DNA from: Kineosporia succinea
Lineage (GTDB): Bacteria; Actinomycetota; Actinomycetes; Actinomycetales; Kineosporiaceae
Direction of reading: 5' to 3'
Assembly (NCBI RefSeq): GCF_030811555.1
Contig: NZ_JAUSQZ010000001.1
Span: forward strand, 5,949,241 to 6,013,240
DNA length: 64,000 nt
The notes beneath the pieces were generated by a model, which was given only the letters and a program-made list of their open reading frames with translations, did no database searches and was not told the origin of the DNA. Position numbers and translations under genes: made by a program. Below are positions 16,289-24,432 of this stretch, piece by piece; the first letter of the stretch is position 1; each line of letters opens with the position of its first letter.

Positions 16289-16301
16289 TATAGTAGGCGG
16301 C
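16289..16301 (+). promoter_or_regulatory. Leaderless promoter of the PadR-ABC operon
   Basis: TATAGT at 16289-16294 ends 7 nt before the GTG of the PadR gene, so the transcript should begin at or next to the start codon. No Shine-Dalgarno sequence is present. The AT-rich stretch CTAGCAACTGTGTTTATAG around it is a candidate PadR operator. Confidence 0.5.
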
Positions 16302-16838
16302 GTGTCCTTGAAACACGTCATGCTCGGCCTGCTCGCCGGTGGTGAGCAGCACGGCTATGAGCTGAAACGCCTCTACGACCTGCGCTTCCCGGCGGCCCGC
16401 CCGCTGGCGAGCGCCCAGGTCTACTCGACGCTGGCCCGGCTGGCCCGCGACGGCATGGTCGTGGCGGGGGAGCCCGAGCGGGTCGGGGGGCCGGACCGCA
16501 CGAGTTACGCCCTCACGCCCCAGGGGCAGGAGGAGTTCGTCGCCTGGCTGCAGGAGGTCGAGCCGCCGAGCCCGTTCGTGGCCAACCCCCTGGCGGTCAA
16601 GGTCACCCTGTTCCTGCTGACCGCTGGGGCGGACGGGGCGCGCGGTTACCTGCGCCGCCAGCGGGAGGCGCACATGCGCCGCATGCGTGAGTACACGCAG
16701 GTCAAGACCGATCCGGCCGGCAGCCTCGCGATGGTGCTGGAAGCGGACTACGCCATCGAGCACCTGGACGCGGACCTGCGGTGGATGGGCAGCGCCCTGG
16801 CCCGGGTCGAGCTTCTCGAGAAGGAGATCACCTCATGA
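16302..16838 (+). CDS. PadR family transcriptional regulator
   Basis: A 178-residue PadR protein. Residues 1-85 are the winged helix (LKHVMLGLLAGGEQHGYELK, ASAQVYSTLARLARDGMVVA, wing GGPDRTSYALTPQGQEEFVA); residues about 95-178 are the helical dimer domain (YLRRQREAHMRRMREYTQVK). A GTG start is chosen because it fits the -10 position and gives the full N-terminal helix. Its stop overlaps the ABC ATPase start (ATGA). PadR repressors of this layout typically control the downstream exporter and respond to its substrate. Confidence 0.9.
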   Translation: MSLKHVMLGLLAGGEQHGYELKRLYDLRFPAARPLASAQVYSTLARLARDGMVVAGEPERVGGPDRTSYALTPQGQEEFVAWLQEVEPPSPFVANPLAVKVTLFLLTAGADGARGYLRRQREAHMRRMREYTQVKTDPAGSLAMVLEADYAIEHLDADLRWMGSALARVELLEKEITS

Positions 16839-17551
16839 ACGACGACGTGCTGAGCTGCCGGGCGGTGGTGAAGAGCTACGGGGAGTCCCCGGCGTTGCGG
16901 GGCATCTCGTTCACCGCCGCGAAGGGTGAGATCGTGGCCGTGACCGGGGCCTCCGGGTCCGGGAAGTCCACGCTGCTGCTGTGCCTGTCCGGCATCCTGC
17001 GCCCGGACTCGGGCGAGGTGACCTTCGCGGGCCGGCGGCTGGACACCGCGTCCGAGTCGGAGCGTTCCCGTCTGCGGCGCACCGACTTCGGTGTGCTGTT
17101 CCAGTTCGGGCAGCTGGTTCCGGAGCTGACCGCGGTGGAGAACGTGGGCCTGCCGCTGCTGCTGGCCGGTGCCCGCCGCCGGGAGGCGACGCGGGTGGCG
17201 TCCTCGTGGCTGGAACGTCTCGGGGTGCACGATCTGGCCGGCAAGCGCCCGGGGCAGATGTCGGGTGGGCAGGCGCAGCGCGTGGCCGCGGCGCGCGCCC
17301 TGGTCACCGAGCCGCAGGTGCTGTTCGCGGACGAGCCCACGGGCGCCCTGGACAGCGTGAACGGTGAGGCCGTGATGGCGGAGATGGTGCGCGTCGCGCG
17401 GGGTGCCGGCACCACGGTGCTGATCGTCTCGCACGACGCCAGGGTCGCGGCGCACGCCGACCGTGAGGTCGTGGTGCGCGACGGGCTGGTCGAGGGGCCC
17501 GACGGCCGCCTCGTGGGTGAGCACCTCGCGACGTCCGGGGGCCTGCTGTGA
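16835..17551 (+). CDS. ABC transporter ATP-binding protein (MacB/LolD type)
   Basis: A 238-residue ATPase. Walker A is GASGSGKST (residues about 40-48), the Q-loop lies in VLFQFGQLVPELTA, the signature reads MSGGQAQRVAAARAL, Walker B is VLFADEPTGALD and the switch His is in VLIVSHDAR. LFQF..LVPELTA and DEPTGALDS are typical of the MacB/LolD branch that works with FtsX-like permeases. Overlap with both neighbours (ATGA, GTGA) marks a translationally coupled operon PadR-ATPase-permease. Confidence 0.93.
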   Translation: MNDDVLSCRAVVKSYGESPALRGISFTAAKGEIVAVTGASGSGKSTLLLCLSGILRPDSGEVTFAGRRLDTASESERSRLRRTDFGVLFQFGQLVPELTAVENVGLPLLLAGARRREATRVASSWLERLGVHDLAGKRPGQMSGGQAQRVAAARALVTEPQVLFADEPTGALDSVNGEAVMAEMVRVARGAGTTVLIVSHDARVAAHADREVVVRDGLVEGPDGRLVGEHLATSGGLL

Positions 17552-19011
17552 GCAGGGCGGCCGGGCGGATGTCGTGGCGCACCGGGCTGTGGCTGGCGGG
17601 CAAGGGTGGACGCGCGGACGGTACCCGGATCGCGCTGACCGCGACCGGTGCCGCGCTGGGCACGCTGTCGCTGCTGGCCGCCGTCACCGTGGCGGCCACC
17701 GGCGAGGGCGACGGCCCGTACACCAGCGACCTGCTGAACCAGACCGGGCTGCACCCGGGCATCGTGATCGCCTTCCTGCTGCTGTGCATCCCGATCCTGG
17801 CCTTCGTCGGTCAGTGCTCGCGGATCGGCGCCCCGGCCCGCGACCGGCGCCTGGCCGCCGTCCGCATGCAGGGAGGCACCCCGTCCGACGTGGTGCGCAT
17901 CGCGGCTGCCGAGACCGGTCTGGCCGCGATCGCCGGAGCGGCCGCGGGCACTGCCGCCTATTTCGCGCTGCGGGTGGTCCTGGGCGGCCCGGTCCTCGCC
18001 ACCTACACGCTGCAGCGGGTGTCCGACGGTACCTCCATCGAGAACGAGTACACCGGCCCGGCGCTGCGTTTCCCGACCGACGTGCTGCCGGGCGTCCCCG
18101 TGTTCGCCGTCGTCGTCATTGCGATTCCCCTGCTGGCAACGCTTTTCGCGGTCGTCGCGCTGCGCCGCACGACCTTCTCGCCGTTCGGGGTGGTGCGCCG
18201 CGAGCAGCATCGGCCCAGCCGCTTCGGGGCACTGGCCCTGTTCGTCGGGGGCACGGTCGCGCTGAGCGGGTTCTCCGCCGTGGTGGACCTCGCCGGGGTC
18301 CGGGCGCCCGAGGCGATGGCGTTGCTCTTCGTGCTCCTGCTGCTGGTCACCGGTGTCGGCCTGCTGATGAGCACGACCGCGCTGTCGGCCGCGATCGGGC
18401 AGCTGCTGGTGCGGTACGGCGAGCGTCCCAGTCTGCTGATCGCCGGGCGCCGTCTGCTGGCCGCCCCGGGCCAGAGTGCCCGGGCCCACGCCGCGCTGCT
18501 GCTGGTGGTGCTGCTGTGGGCGTTCACCCAGGGCTACGGCGCGAATCTCCTGGCCATGGTGGAGCGGGACGAGGTCGTCTACAGCACCGACTCCTCGTTC
18601 TACCGGGGCGCACTGGCGCTGGTGCATCTGGGCTTCGGGGTGGGCGCCGTGATCACCGCGGCCAGCCTGCTGGTGGGCAGCGTGGAGGGTGTCCTGACCC
18701 GGCGGCGTCTGCTGGCCGGCCTGGCCGCGGTCGGCGTGCCCGGTTCGGTGCTGGCCCGGGCCACCGTCGTGGAGACGCTGGCGCCGCTGGTGCCGGCCGT
18801 TCTCGCCGCGACCGCCGCCGGCATCTGCGCCGCCCGCGGCGCGCTGGGCACCACGGTGGGGGAGATCGGCATGACCGTCGACGTGCGGGTGCCGTGGGCG
18901 GGTCTGGCCGTCGTCAGTCTCGGCACCCTGTCGGTGGTGCTGATCATGGTGCTGGGGTCGCTGCCGCTCCTGCACCGCAGCGCCGATCCGGCCGAGTTGC
19001 GCGCCGAATAG
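17548..19011 (+). CDS. FtsX-like ABC permease
   Basis: A 487-residue permease starting at a GTG that overlaps the ATPase stop. Hydrophobic segments at about residues 30-50, 70-90, 125-150, 180-200, 230-250, 260-285, 320-340, 370-395, 410-435 and 455-480 give roughly ten helices, and two FtsX-type cores are separated by a soluble stretch. Together with the ATPase it should form an exporter for a lipophilic compound or antimicrobial peptide, as in BceAB- or SalXY-like systems, though no large extracellular sensor domain is present. Confidence 0.85.
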   Translation: MSRAAGRMSWRTGLWLAGKGGRADGTRIALTATGAALGTLSLLAAVTVAATGEGDGPYTSDLLNQTGLHPGIVIAFLLLCIPILAFVGQCSRIGAPARDRRLAAVRMQGGTPSDVVRIAAAETGLAAIAGAAAGTAAYFALRVVLGGPVLATYTLQRVSDGTSIENEYTGPALRFPTDVLPGVPVFAVVVIAIPLLATLFAVVALRRTTFSPFGVVRREQHRPSRFGALALFVGGTVALSGFSAVVDLAGVRAPEAMALLFVLLLLVTGVGLLMSTTALSAAIGQLLVRYGERPSLLIAGRRLLAAPGQSARAHAALLLVVLLWAFTQGYGANLLAMVERDEVVYSTDSSFYRGALALVHLGFGVGAVITAASLLVGSVEGVLTRRRLLAGLAAVGVPGSVLARATVVETLAPLVPAVLAATAAGICAARGALGTTVGEIGMTVDVRVPWAGLAVVSLGTLSVVLIMVLGSLPLLHRSADPAELRAE

Positions 19012-19091
19012 GCGGGTTTCGCAGGGTGGGGTGATGGTGGACGGCGGGGTCGGCGAAAGCTCTCCGGCCGGCGAGGTTCTCGGTCGGCGCC

Positions 19092-19595
19092 TCAGGCGTC
19101 GAGGGCGTCGATCCGGGCCGAGAAGTCGTCGACGAACCGTTCCAGCAGTGTCCCGAACGTGCGCTGGTCCTCGGCCGACCAGCCGTCCGTGGCGCCCGAG
19201 AGCCAGCCGAGCACGGTCTCCATGTACCGCCGGACGGCGGTGGAGCCCGTCTCGGTGAGCTCGATCAGGCGGGCGCGCTGGTCGTGGGGGTCGGGGACGC
19301 GCCGGGCCAGGTCGCGCCGTTCCAGTTCGTGCAGCTGCCGGGTGACGTGCGGGCCGACCACCTGCATGCGGGTGGCGATCTCCCCGACCCGCAGCGGGGT
19401 CCCGGCCATGTGCAGCGTGATGAGCACCGACATGGCGGGGCGGTCGACGCTCAGGCCGGAGGCGGCCATCGCCCGCTCGATCAGCCGGCCGCGGTTCAGC
19501 ACGCCGCTGATCTGCGCCAGGCGCGGCAGGACCGTCATCAGGTCCAGGCCGGTCTCGTGCTCCGGCGACCTGTCCGCCGGTGATTCGTCTGTCAC
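19092..19595 (-). CDS. MarR family transcriptional regulator
   Basis: A 167-residue MarR protein. The HTH runs at about residues 50-95 (RPAMSVLITLHMAGTPLRVG, EIATRMQVVGPHVTRQLHEL) with the wing RRDLARRVPDPHDQRARLIE. Of two in-frame GTGs (19601 and 19595) the second is preferred because TGGAG lies 6 nt before it. It is divergent from a FAD monooxygenase, and the gap carries a perfect palindrome that is the likely operator for both genes. Many such MarR proteins sense phenolic substrates of the neighbouring oxygenase. Confidence 0.88.
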   Translation of the reverse strand: MTDESPADRSPEHETGLDLMTVLPRLAQISGVLNRGRLIERAMAASGLSVDRPAMSVLITLHMAGTPLRVGEIATRMQVVGPHVTRQLHELERRDLARRVPDPHDQRARLIELTETGSTAVRRYMETVLGWLSGATDGWSAEDQRTFGTLLERFVDDFSARIDALDA

Positions 19596-19609
19596 AACCA
19601 CTCCACTAG

Positions 19610-19695
19610 ATACCTAAGTTAGGTATATTCTCGGTTCAGCCGCACCGCACGGGCAGGCATTGCCGTGCGTGAAAAAAGGATACCTAAAGTAGCTA
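19610..19695. promoter_or_regulatory. MarR operator pair
   Basis: ATACCTAAGTTAGGTAT at 19610-19626 is a 17-bp perfect palindrome. A second, imperfect copy, TACCTAAAGTAGCTA, is at 19681-19695, close to the monooxygenase start. The first overlaps TATATT (19624-19629), a plausible -10. Between them, 7-bp inverted arms (CGCACGG/CCGTGCG) could form a hairpin in the leader. Confidence 0.7.
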
Positions 19696-19711
19696 CCTGT
19701 GGAGGGCAACC

Positions 19712-20884
19712 ATGACCAGCGTCCTGATCTCCGGTGCGAGCATCGCCGGCCCGGCCCTGGCCTTCTGGCTTCACCGCGCCGGTTTCGAGGTCACCGTGCT
19801 CGAGAAGGCCCCGGACCCGCGCGCCGGCGGGTACCCGATCGACATCCGCGGCAGCGCCCTGGAGGTCGTGCGGCGCATGGGCGTGCTGCCCGACCTGCAG
19901 GCCGCACACGTCGACACCCGCACCATCACCTTCCTGCACCGCGACGGCAGCCCGGTCGCCGCGCTCGCGACCGGCGCCACCAGCGGCGGCGGCGCGCCGG
20001 GCGACCTCGAGGTCCGCCGCGGCGACCTGACCGCGATCCTCTACGGCCGGGTGCGGCACGACGTGGAGTTCCGCTTCGGCGACCGCATCACCTCGCTGCG
20101 CCAGCGACCGGACGGCGTGGACGTCACCCTCACCGACGGCCAGGAACGCAGCTTCGACCTGGTGATCGGCGCGGACGGCCTGCACTCCGCCACCCGCGCC
20201 GCCGTCTTCGGCCCGGAGGAGCAGTTCCACCACTACCTCGGCACCTGCTTCGCCGGGTTCACCCTGCCCAACGCCTGGGGCCTCGCGCACGAGGCCGTCC
20301 TGTGGAACGTCCCCGGCCGCAGCGCGGCCCTCTACGCCACCGGTGACAGCGAGTCGGTGCACGGGTTCCTGTCCTTCCACCAGCCCGAGCCGCCGTTCGC
20401 GGCGTTCCGCGACCCGCGGGCCCAGCGCGAGCTCGTGGCCGGGCGGTTCGCGTTCGGCGACTGGCAGATCCCGGCCCTGGTGCAGGCCATGCGCGAGGCC
20501 GACGACCTGTTCTTCGACGTCGTCAGCCAGATCCGCATGCCCCGCTGGTCGTCCGGCCGCGTGGCCCTGGTCGGTGACGCGGCGGCCGCGCCCTCCTTCC
20601 TCACCGGGCAGGGCACCAGCCTGGCCCTGGTCGGGGCCTACCTGCTCGCCGCGTCACTGGCCGCGAACCCCGACCACGAGAAGGCCTTCGACGCCTACGA
20701 GCAGGACACCCGGGCCTTCGTGACGGCCAACCAGGCCCTGGCGACCGCCGGCGGATCCGCCATGCACCCGCGCACCGAGGAGGCTCTGGCCCGGCGCAAC
20801 CAGATGCTGGCCGGGCTCAGCGAGCTGCCCGGCAACGGTTCGGTGGAGGCCCATTCGGCGATCCGGCTGCCCGACGTCCGCTAG
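19712..20884 (+). CDS. FAD-dependent monooxygenase (PHBH/UbiH fold)
   Basis: A 390-residue class A flavoprotein monooxygenase. The dinucleotide fold ISGASIAGPALAFWLHRAGF begins at residue 6, the DG motif is DLVIGADGLHSATR near 150, and GRVALVGDAAAAPSFLTGQG near 285 is the second FAD contact (GD motif). RSGYPIDIRG-like GGYPIDIRGSALEV places it in the subgroup with TetX-like and aromatic hydroxylases. The divergent MarR repressor with palindromic operators suggests substrate induction. Its stop TAG shares the bases CTAG with the stop of the convergent gene. Confidence 0.88.
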   Translation: MTSVLISGASIAGPALAFWLHRAGFEVTVLEKAPDPRAGGYPIDIRGSALEVVRRMGVLPDLQAAHVDTRTITFLHRDGSPVAALATGATSGGGAPGDLEVRRGDLTAILYGRVRHDVEFRFGDRITSLRQRPDGVDVTLTDGQERSFDLVIGADGLHSATRAAVFGPEEQFHHYLGTCFAGFTLPNAWGLAHEAVLWNVPGRSAALYATGDSESVHGFLSFHQPEPPFAAFRDPRAQRELVAGRFAFGDWQIPALVQAMREADDLFFDVVSQIRMPRWSSGRVALVGDAAAAPSFLTGQGTSLALVGAYLLAASLAANPDHEKAFDAYEQDTRAFVTANQALATAGGSAMHPRTEEALARRNQMLAGLSELPGNGSVEAHSAIRLPDVR

Positions 20885-21873
20885 GCCAGCCGCTGAAGGG
20901 CCGTCGCCAGCTGACGCTGCGCGTCGGTCAGGGGCGGGTCGTTCAGGTGCCGGGCCTGCCCGAGCTCGCCGTTCATCGCGCTCAGATCGCCCCGCAGCAG
21001 ATGGATCCGGGCCAGGCGCAGATGGGCCCAGGCACTCTCGGGAGTGACGGCGAGAGCCGCGGCCATGTCCATGTCCGCGGCCTCGTGCCGCCCGGCCTCG
21101 GCCAGGGCCAGCGCGCGGGCCGAGCGGGCGTAGGCGATCGAGAACATGTCGAGCGCCTCGTCCAGGTAGCGGTCGAGTTCCCGCACGGCGAGGGCACCAC
21201 CACCGTTGTCGGCCAGTAGCTGCCCGCGGTGCAGACGGATCTCCAGCGACGCCGGATCCATCTCCAGCAGTGCGGTGAACCCGGTGAGGGCGGTCGGCAC
21301 GTCACCGGCGTACCAGGCGTCGTTCGCCTCCTCGTACAGCTCGTCCCAGGTCGGTGCATCCTGCGCGACGCCGACGGCCGGGGCGCCCGCGGTCATGGGC
21401 ACGAGCACCTCGGTGGCGGCGCGGGCGGGCCGCGCAGGCGCCGGGAACACCTCGGCCCGCTGCTCGTGCGGGGCCGGGGTGCTCGCCCCGACGTGCGGCG
21501 ACCCGGTTTCACCCGTCTCCAGCAGGTCCAGCATCCAGTCGTTGTACTCGACGGCCATGTCCGCGGCGGCCACCTCCTCGACGGCCTCGGTCAGGTCGCC
21601 GGCCGACATGGCCCCGGCGAAACGGCGGCAGGGCAGACCCTCGCGGTAGACCACGATGCTGGGCAGCGCCCTCAGGTGATGACGCTCGGACACCTCGCGC
21701 TCCTCCATCGCCTCCACCGTCCACACCGGGATCTGCGGGCTGCGGCGCGCGAACTCCTCGAGCTCGGGCTGGAAGGCCGCACAGGCCGGACTGGCCTGGA
21801 CCCGGAAGACCAGCACACACAGCCCGGTTCCGAGCACCTCGTCGTGACGGTCGATCGGGAGAGCGTTCATCAT
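20881..21873 (-). CDS. Thioredoxin-fold/TPR protein lacking the CxxC site
   Basis: A 330-residue protein starting at ATGATG (21873). Residues about 10-105 look like a thioredoxin fold (GTGLCVLVFRVQASPACAAF, then FQPELEEFARRSPQIPVWTV, LRALPSIVVYREG with the cis-Pro), but the active site reads SPAC instead of CxxC, so one Cys remains. After a Pro/Ala-rich linker, residues about 180-330 form four TPR-like helix pairs (YEEANDAWYAGDVPTALTGF, LALAEAGRHEAADMDMAAAL, LRLARIHLLRGDLSAMNGEL). The order resembles the co-chaperone CnoX/YbbN. I infer a holdase or scaffold role rather than disulfide exchange. Confidence 0.7.
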   Translation of the reverse strand: MMNALPIDRHDEVLGTGLCVLVFRVQASPACAAFQPELEEFARRSPQIPVWTVEAMEEREVSERHHLRALPSIVVYREGLPCRRFAGAMSAGDLTEAVEEVAAADMAVEYNDWMLDLLETGETGSPHVGASTPAPHEQRAEVFPAPARPARAATEVLVPMTAGAPAVGVAQDAPTWDELYEEANDAWYAGDVPTALTGFTALLEMDPASLEIRLHRGQLLADNGGGALAVRELDRYLDEALDMFSIAYARSARALALAEAGRHEAADMDMAAALAVTPESAWAHLRLARIHLLRGDLSAMNGELGQARHLNDPPLTDAQRQLATALQRLA

Positions 21874-21920
21874 GCTGTGCTCACGACGAGCGGCCCGTCC
21901 AGGGTTCAGCCGGGCCGGGC

Positions 21921-22937
21921 TCAGGTCGAGCAGGCGGACGCGGCACGCACCACGCACGGGTACTGCTGCCACTCGCGCAGGTTCCCGCGCGGGTCGAACA
22001 GGTAGGCGCCGTCACCGAGGTGGGACGGCGCGCCCGTGACGTTCTCGAAGATCGGCGCGCTGCGTCCGTAGTAGTAGTGACCCGGCCGGGCCCCGGACGG
22101 CCGGTGCCCGACGTGCACGTACACGGACTTCCCCGGCCCGACCCGCGCACCCCCGGGAAAGATGTACCCCCGCCGCGCCGCGGCCTTCGTCGCCGCGGGC
22201 CGGGTCGCGGAGTCGCGCACCCACCAGCCGCTCAGATCGACCGTGCGCGTCCCGTGGTTGGTGACCCGCACGTACTCCCCGTTGACGTTCTTCGAGTCGT
22301 CTCCCGGGGCGTCCCACCGCACCCGCACCGACAGATCCGCGGCCGGCCCGCGTCCGCAGAAGTCGTTGTCCCACAACCCCAGGCCCCGGGCCGCCGCGGT
22401 CTGGGCGGCCTTCCGGTACGCCCGGTTGAAGGTGTACTCCGTCTTCTGGAAACTGGGCAGGACCTGGCCCTCGGCCAGCAGGGTCGCCCCCACGTCGCGC
22501 CAGCGGCCGTCCGGGCCCTCGACCGCCACGAACCGGGCCCGGCGACCCAGATTGCTGCTGCCGGACTCACGAGCGGTCAGGCGCACACGTCGTCCCAGCC
22601 CGTCGTCCGTGGTCAGCAACGACCGCAGGCGCGCCGTGGCCTCCACCGCATGGCACTCACCCGTATCCAGGGAGACGTCGTGGTGGTACTCGTACAGCTC
22701 CATCGCCTGGATCCCCAGCAGACGCACCCGGGTGCCCTCCCGGCCGGTGTCCGCGGGCACGCCGTCGATCGCGACGTCCACGGTGTCGCCGTCCGCCACG
22801 AACGCCACGGTCCCGTACTCGGTGACCCCCGCGGCGGCAGCCGTCGCCCCGGTGGCCGACGGCGTCACGGTCACGAACAGGCCCACGAGCATGACGAGGG
22901 ACGCGCTGAGCCGAGTCCTCGGACGCCGGTGCGCCAT
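21921..22937 (-). CDS. Secreted SNase-like nuclease with lamin-tail domain
   Basis: A 338-residue exported protein. Residues 1-38 hold a Sec signal (LSASLVMLVGLFVTVTPSAT). Residues about 40-195 are a staphylococcal-nuclease-type domain (FVADGDTVDVAIDG, VRLLGIQAMELYEY, ECHAVEATARLRSLL, FVAVEGPDGRWRDVGATLLA, TFNRAYRKAAQTAAARGLGL). Residues about 200-335 match a lamin-tail (LTD) domain (NVNGEYVRVTNHGTRTVDLS, GGARVGPGKSVYVHVG), which binds surfaces or nucleic acids in bacterial exoenzymes. The ATG at 22937 is preferred; a GTG at 22949 touches the ribosome site. The arginine pair of the classical active site is only partly evident, so activity is likely but not certain. Confidence 0.8.
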   Translation of the reverse strand: MAHRRPRTRLSASLVMLVGLFVTVTPSATGATAAAAGVTEYGTVAFVADGDTVDVAIDGVPADTGREGTRVRLLGIQAMELYEYHHDVSLDTGECHAVEATARLRSLLTTDDGLGRRVRLTARESGSSNLGRRARFVAVEGPDGRWRDVGATLLAEGQVLPSFQKTEYTFNRAYRKAAQTAAARGLGLWDNDFCGRGPAADLSVRVRWDAPGDDSKNVNGEYVRVTNHGTRTVDLSGWWVRDSATRPAATKAAARRGYIFPGGARVGPGKSVYVHVGHRPSGARPGHYYYGRSAPIFENVTGAPSHLGDGAYLFDPRGNLREWQQYPCVVRAASACST

Positions 22938-23101
22938 CGCGGAAACCACCCTTCCTGATCGCCTGCCCTCCCGATCGGCACGCTCGACGGGATCGACACC
23001 CCCGCACCGGCCCGCATGCCTCCAACGGCCCAGTGCGCGCAGCGGATGGACGCGTCGGGTCCGGGGCCGCCGGGGCGGCGGCCGGACTCAGGCGGTTGCG
23101 C

Positions 23102-23725
23102 TCACGACCGGCCCTCCTTCTCCCGTAACCCGTTCAGGTCGTAGCTGAACTCCCCGTTCTCGTACCGCGTGCGCAGCGTGGCCTCCCGGGCGGCGCGGGC
23201 CCGCGCCGCCACCAGCACCTCGTCGATGCGGGCGGCCGGCACCACACAGGCGCCGTCGGCGTCCATCAGCACGGCGTCACCCGGCTCGATCCGCTGCCCG
23301 CCGACCGTGACCGCCACGTCGACCTCACCGGGGGAGTCCTTGGCCGCCCCCCGGACCCGGCGCCACCGCGCCCACACCGGCAACCCCAGGTGCCGGACCG
23401 CGTCGACGTCCCGGACCGACGCGTCCACCATCACCCCCACCGCCCCGGCCACCTTCGCCTGCGTGAGCAGCAGATCGCCCACCAGGGCCACCGGCCGGGG
23501 CTCCGGCATCGCCAGCACCAGCACCTCACCCGGGCGCACCGACGGCATCACCTGGTGCACCGCCCAGTTGTCGTCCTGTGCGCACGCCGCGATCCGGGCC
23601 GGCCCCGCGACCGACGTGCCCGCCAGCAACTGCTCCAGCTCCACGTCGACGAGCCCCTGCCGCCCGGCCGCCTCGTAGACCGTGGCCACACCCAGTGCCG
23701 CCAGCTCCTCGTAGACGCCGCTCAC
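23102..23725 (-). CDS. RraA-type aldolase, probable 4-carboxy-4-hydroxy-2-oxoadipate aldolase
   Basis: A 207-residue RraA-fold protein. VGDLLLTQAKVAGAVGVMVD followed by ASVRDVDAVRHLGLPVWAR carries the G-D...R-D set that binds Mg2+ and pyruvate in class II pyruvate aldolases of this fold; the C-terminal DADGACVVPAARIDEVL strand is also conserved. RraA relatives include the RNase E regulator and the HMG/CHA aldolases (LigK, GalC). The gene overlaps GalB-type hydratase (ATGA), whose product is CHA, so aldolase is much the better reading: CHA to pyruvate plus oxaloacetate. The C-terminal tail is longer than in RraA itself. Confidence 0.8.
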   Translation of the reverse strand: MSGVYEELAALGVATVYEAAGRQGLVDVELEQLLAGTSVAGPARIAACAQDDNWAVHQVMPSVRPGEVLVLAMPEPRPVALVGDLLLTQAKVAGAVGVMVDASVRDVDAVRHLGLPVWARWRRVRGAAKDSPGEVDVAVTVGGQRIEPGDAVLMDADGACVVPAARIDEVLVAARARAAREATLRTRYENGEFSYDLNGLREKEGRS

Positions 23726-24432
23726 AGCTGACCCACCACGTTCGGGACCAGACGCTGGAACGCCTCGGCCTGGCGAATATCCGCATCACCGGTCACCTTC
23801 CGGGCGTGATTGCCCCGATGCTCGGCCCGCTCGGCGTAGTACCGCTGCAGGTACCTCTGCGCCGCCATCGCCCGCATCGCCTCCTTCTTCGCCTCGAAAA
23901 CGCTGGTGATGTCCAGGAAGACGCTCGGCACGAACCCGCACAGCTCCGGCTGATGGGGCTCGAAGACCAGGAACTCGGTCGGCGGCGCGGTGCGGAAACC
24001 ACTGTCCACCCCCGCCCCCGACGACAGCAGCCGAGCCTGCGCCACCGCCTGGTGCGCCGTCGGGTGATCGGGATTGAACGGGTCCCTGTCCGGATGCGTC
24101 AGCACCACGTGCGGCGCGAAGTCACGCATCAGCTCGGCCAGCCGGTCCACCGCCTCCGGCGTCACCCGCAGCGGGTAGTCACCCAGGTCGAACGCCACCA
24201 GCCGGGCCCCCACCGCCGCCGCGGCCGTCTCGGCCTCGGCGTGACGGATCTGCTTGACCTTCTCCTCGGTCTGGCCCTCCTGCTTCCACAGCTCACCGGA
24301 CTCACCGCGCTCGCCGTACGACAGGGCCACCACCACCGACTCGCCGCCGGCCGTGCTGTTGCGGGCCAGCGCACCGGCCGCCCGCCAGACGAAGTCCGCG
24401 CTGTGCGCCCCGACCACGAGAAGCCTTCTCAC
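23722..24432 (-). CDS. galB: GalB-type 4-oxalomesaconate hydratase (PIG-L fold)
   Basis: A 236-residue PIG-L-fold protein. The metal motif AHxxD reads GAHSADFVWRAAGALA at residues 8-23, and the third ligand is in NPDHPTAHQAVAQA. AHSADFVWR, SYGERGESGELWK, GDYPLR and VFEPHQPELC match what I recall of GalB from Pseudomonas putida, a PIG-L relative that is not a deacetylase but hydrates 4-oxalomesaconate to CHA. Flanking aldolase and amidohydrolase genes (both ATGA overlaps) support this. The Zn-dependent N-deacetylase alternative is less likely because HPDD is replaced by HSAD. Confidence 0.82.
   Translation of the reverse strand: MRRLLVVGAHSADFVWRAAGALARNSTAGGESVVVALSYGERGESGELWKQEGQTEEKVKQIRHAEAETAAAAVGARLVAFDLGDYPLRVTPEAVDRLAELMRDFAPHVVLTHPDRDPFNPDHPTAHQAVAQARLLSSGAGVDSGFRTAPPTEFLVFEPHQPELCGFVPSVFLDITSVFEAKKEAMRAMAAQRYLQRYYAERAEHRGNHARKVTGDADIRQAEAFQRLVPNVVGQL

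Noticed and set aside
23102-23725. RraA regulator of RNase E
   Set aside because: Operon context and length fit an oxoadipate aldolase; actinomycete RraA is not usually placed in a catabolic operon.
23722-24432. PIG-L N-acetylglucosamine deacetylase (MshB/Mca type)
   Set aside because: The HPDD motif is HSAD and the neighbours are an aldolase and an amidohydrolase; the GalB-type hydratase explains the sequence better.
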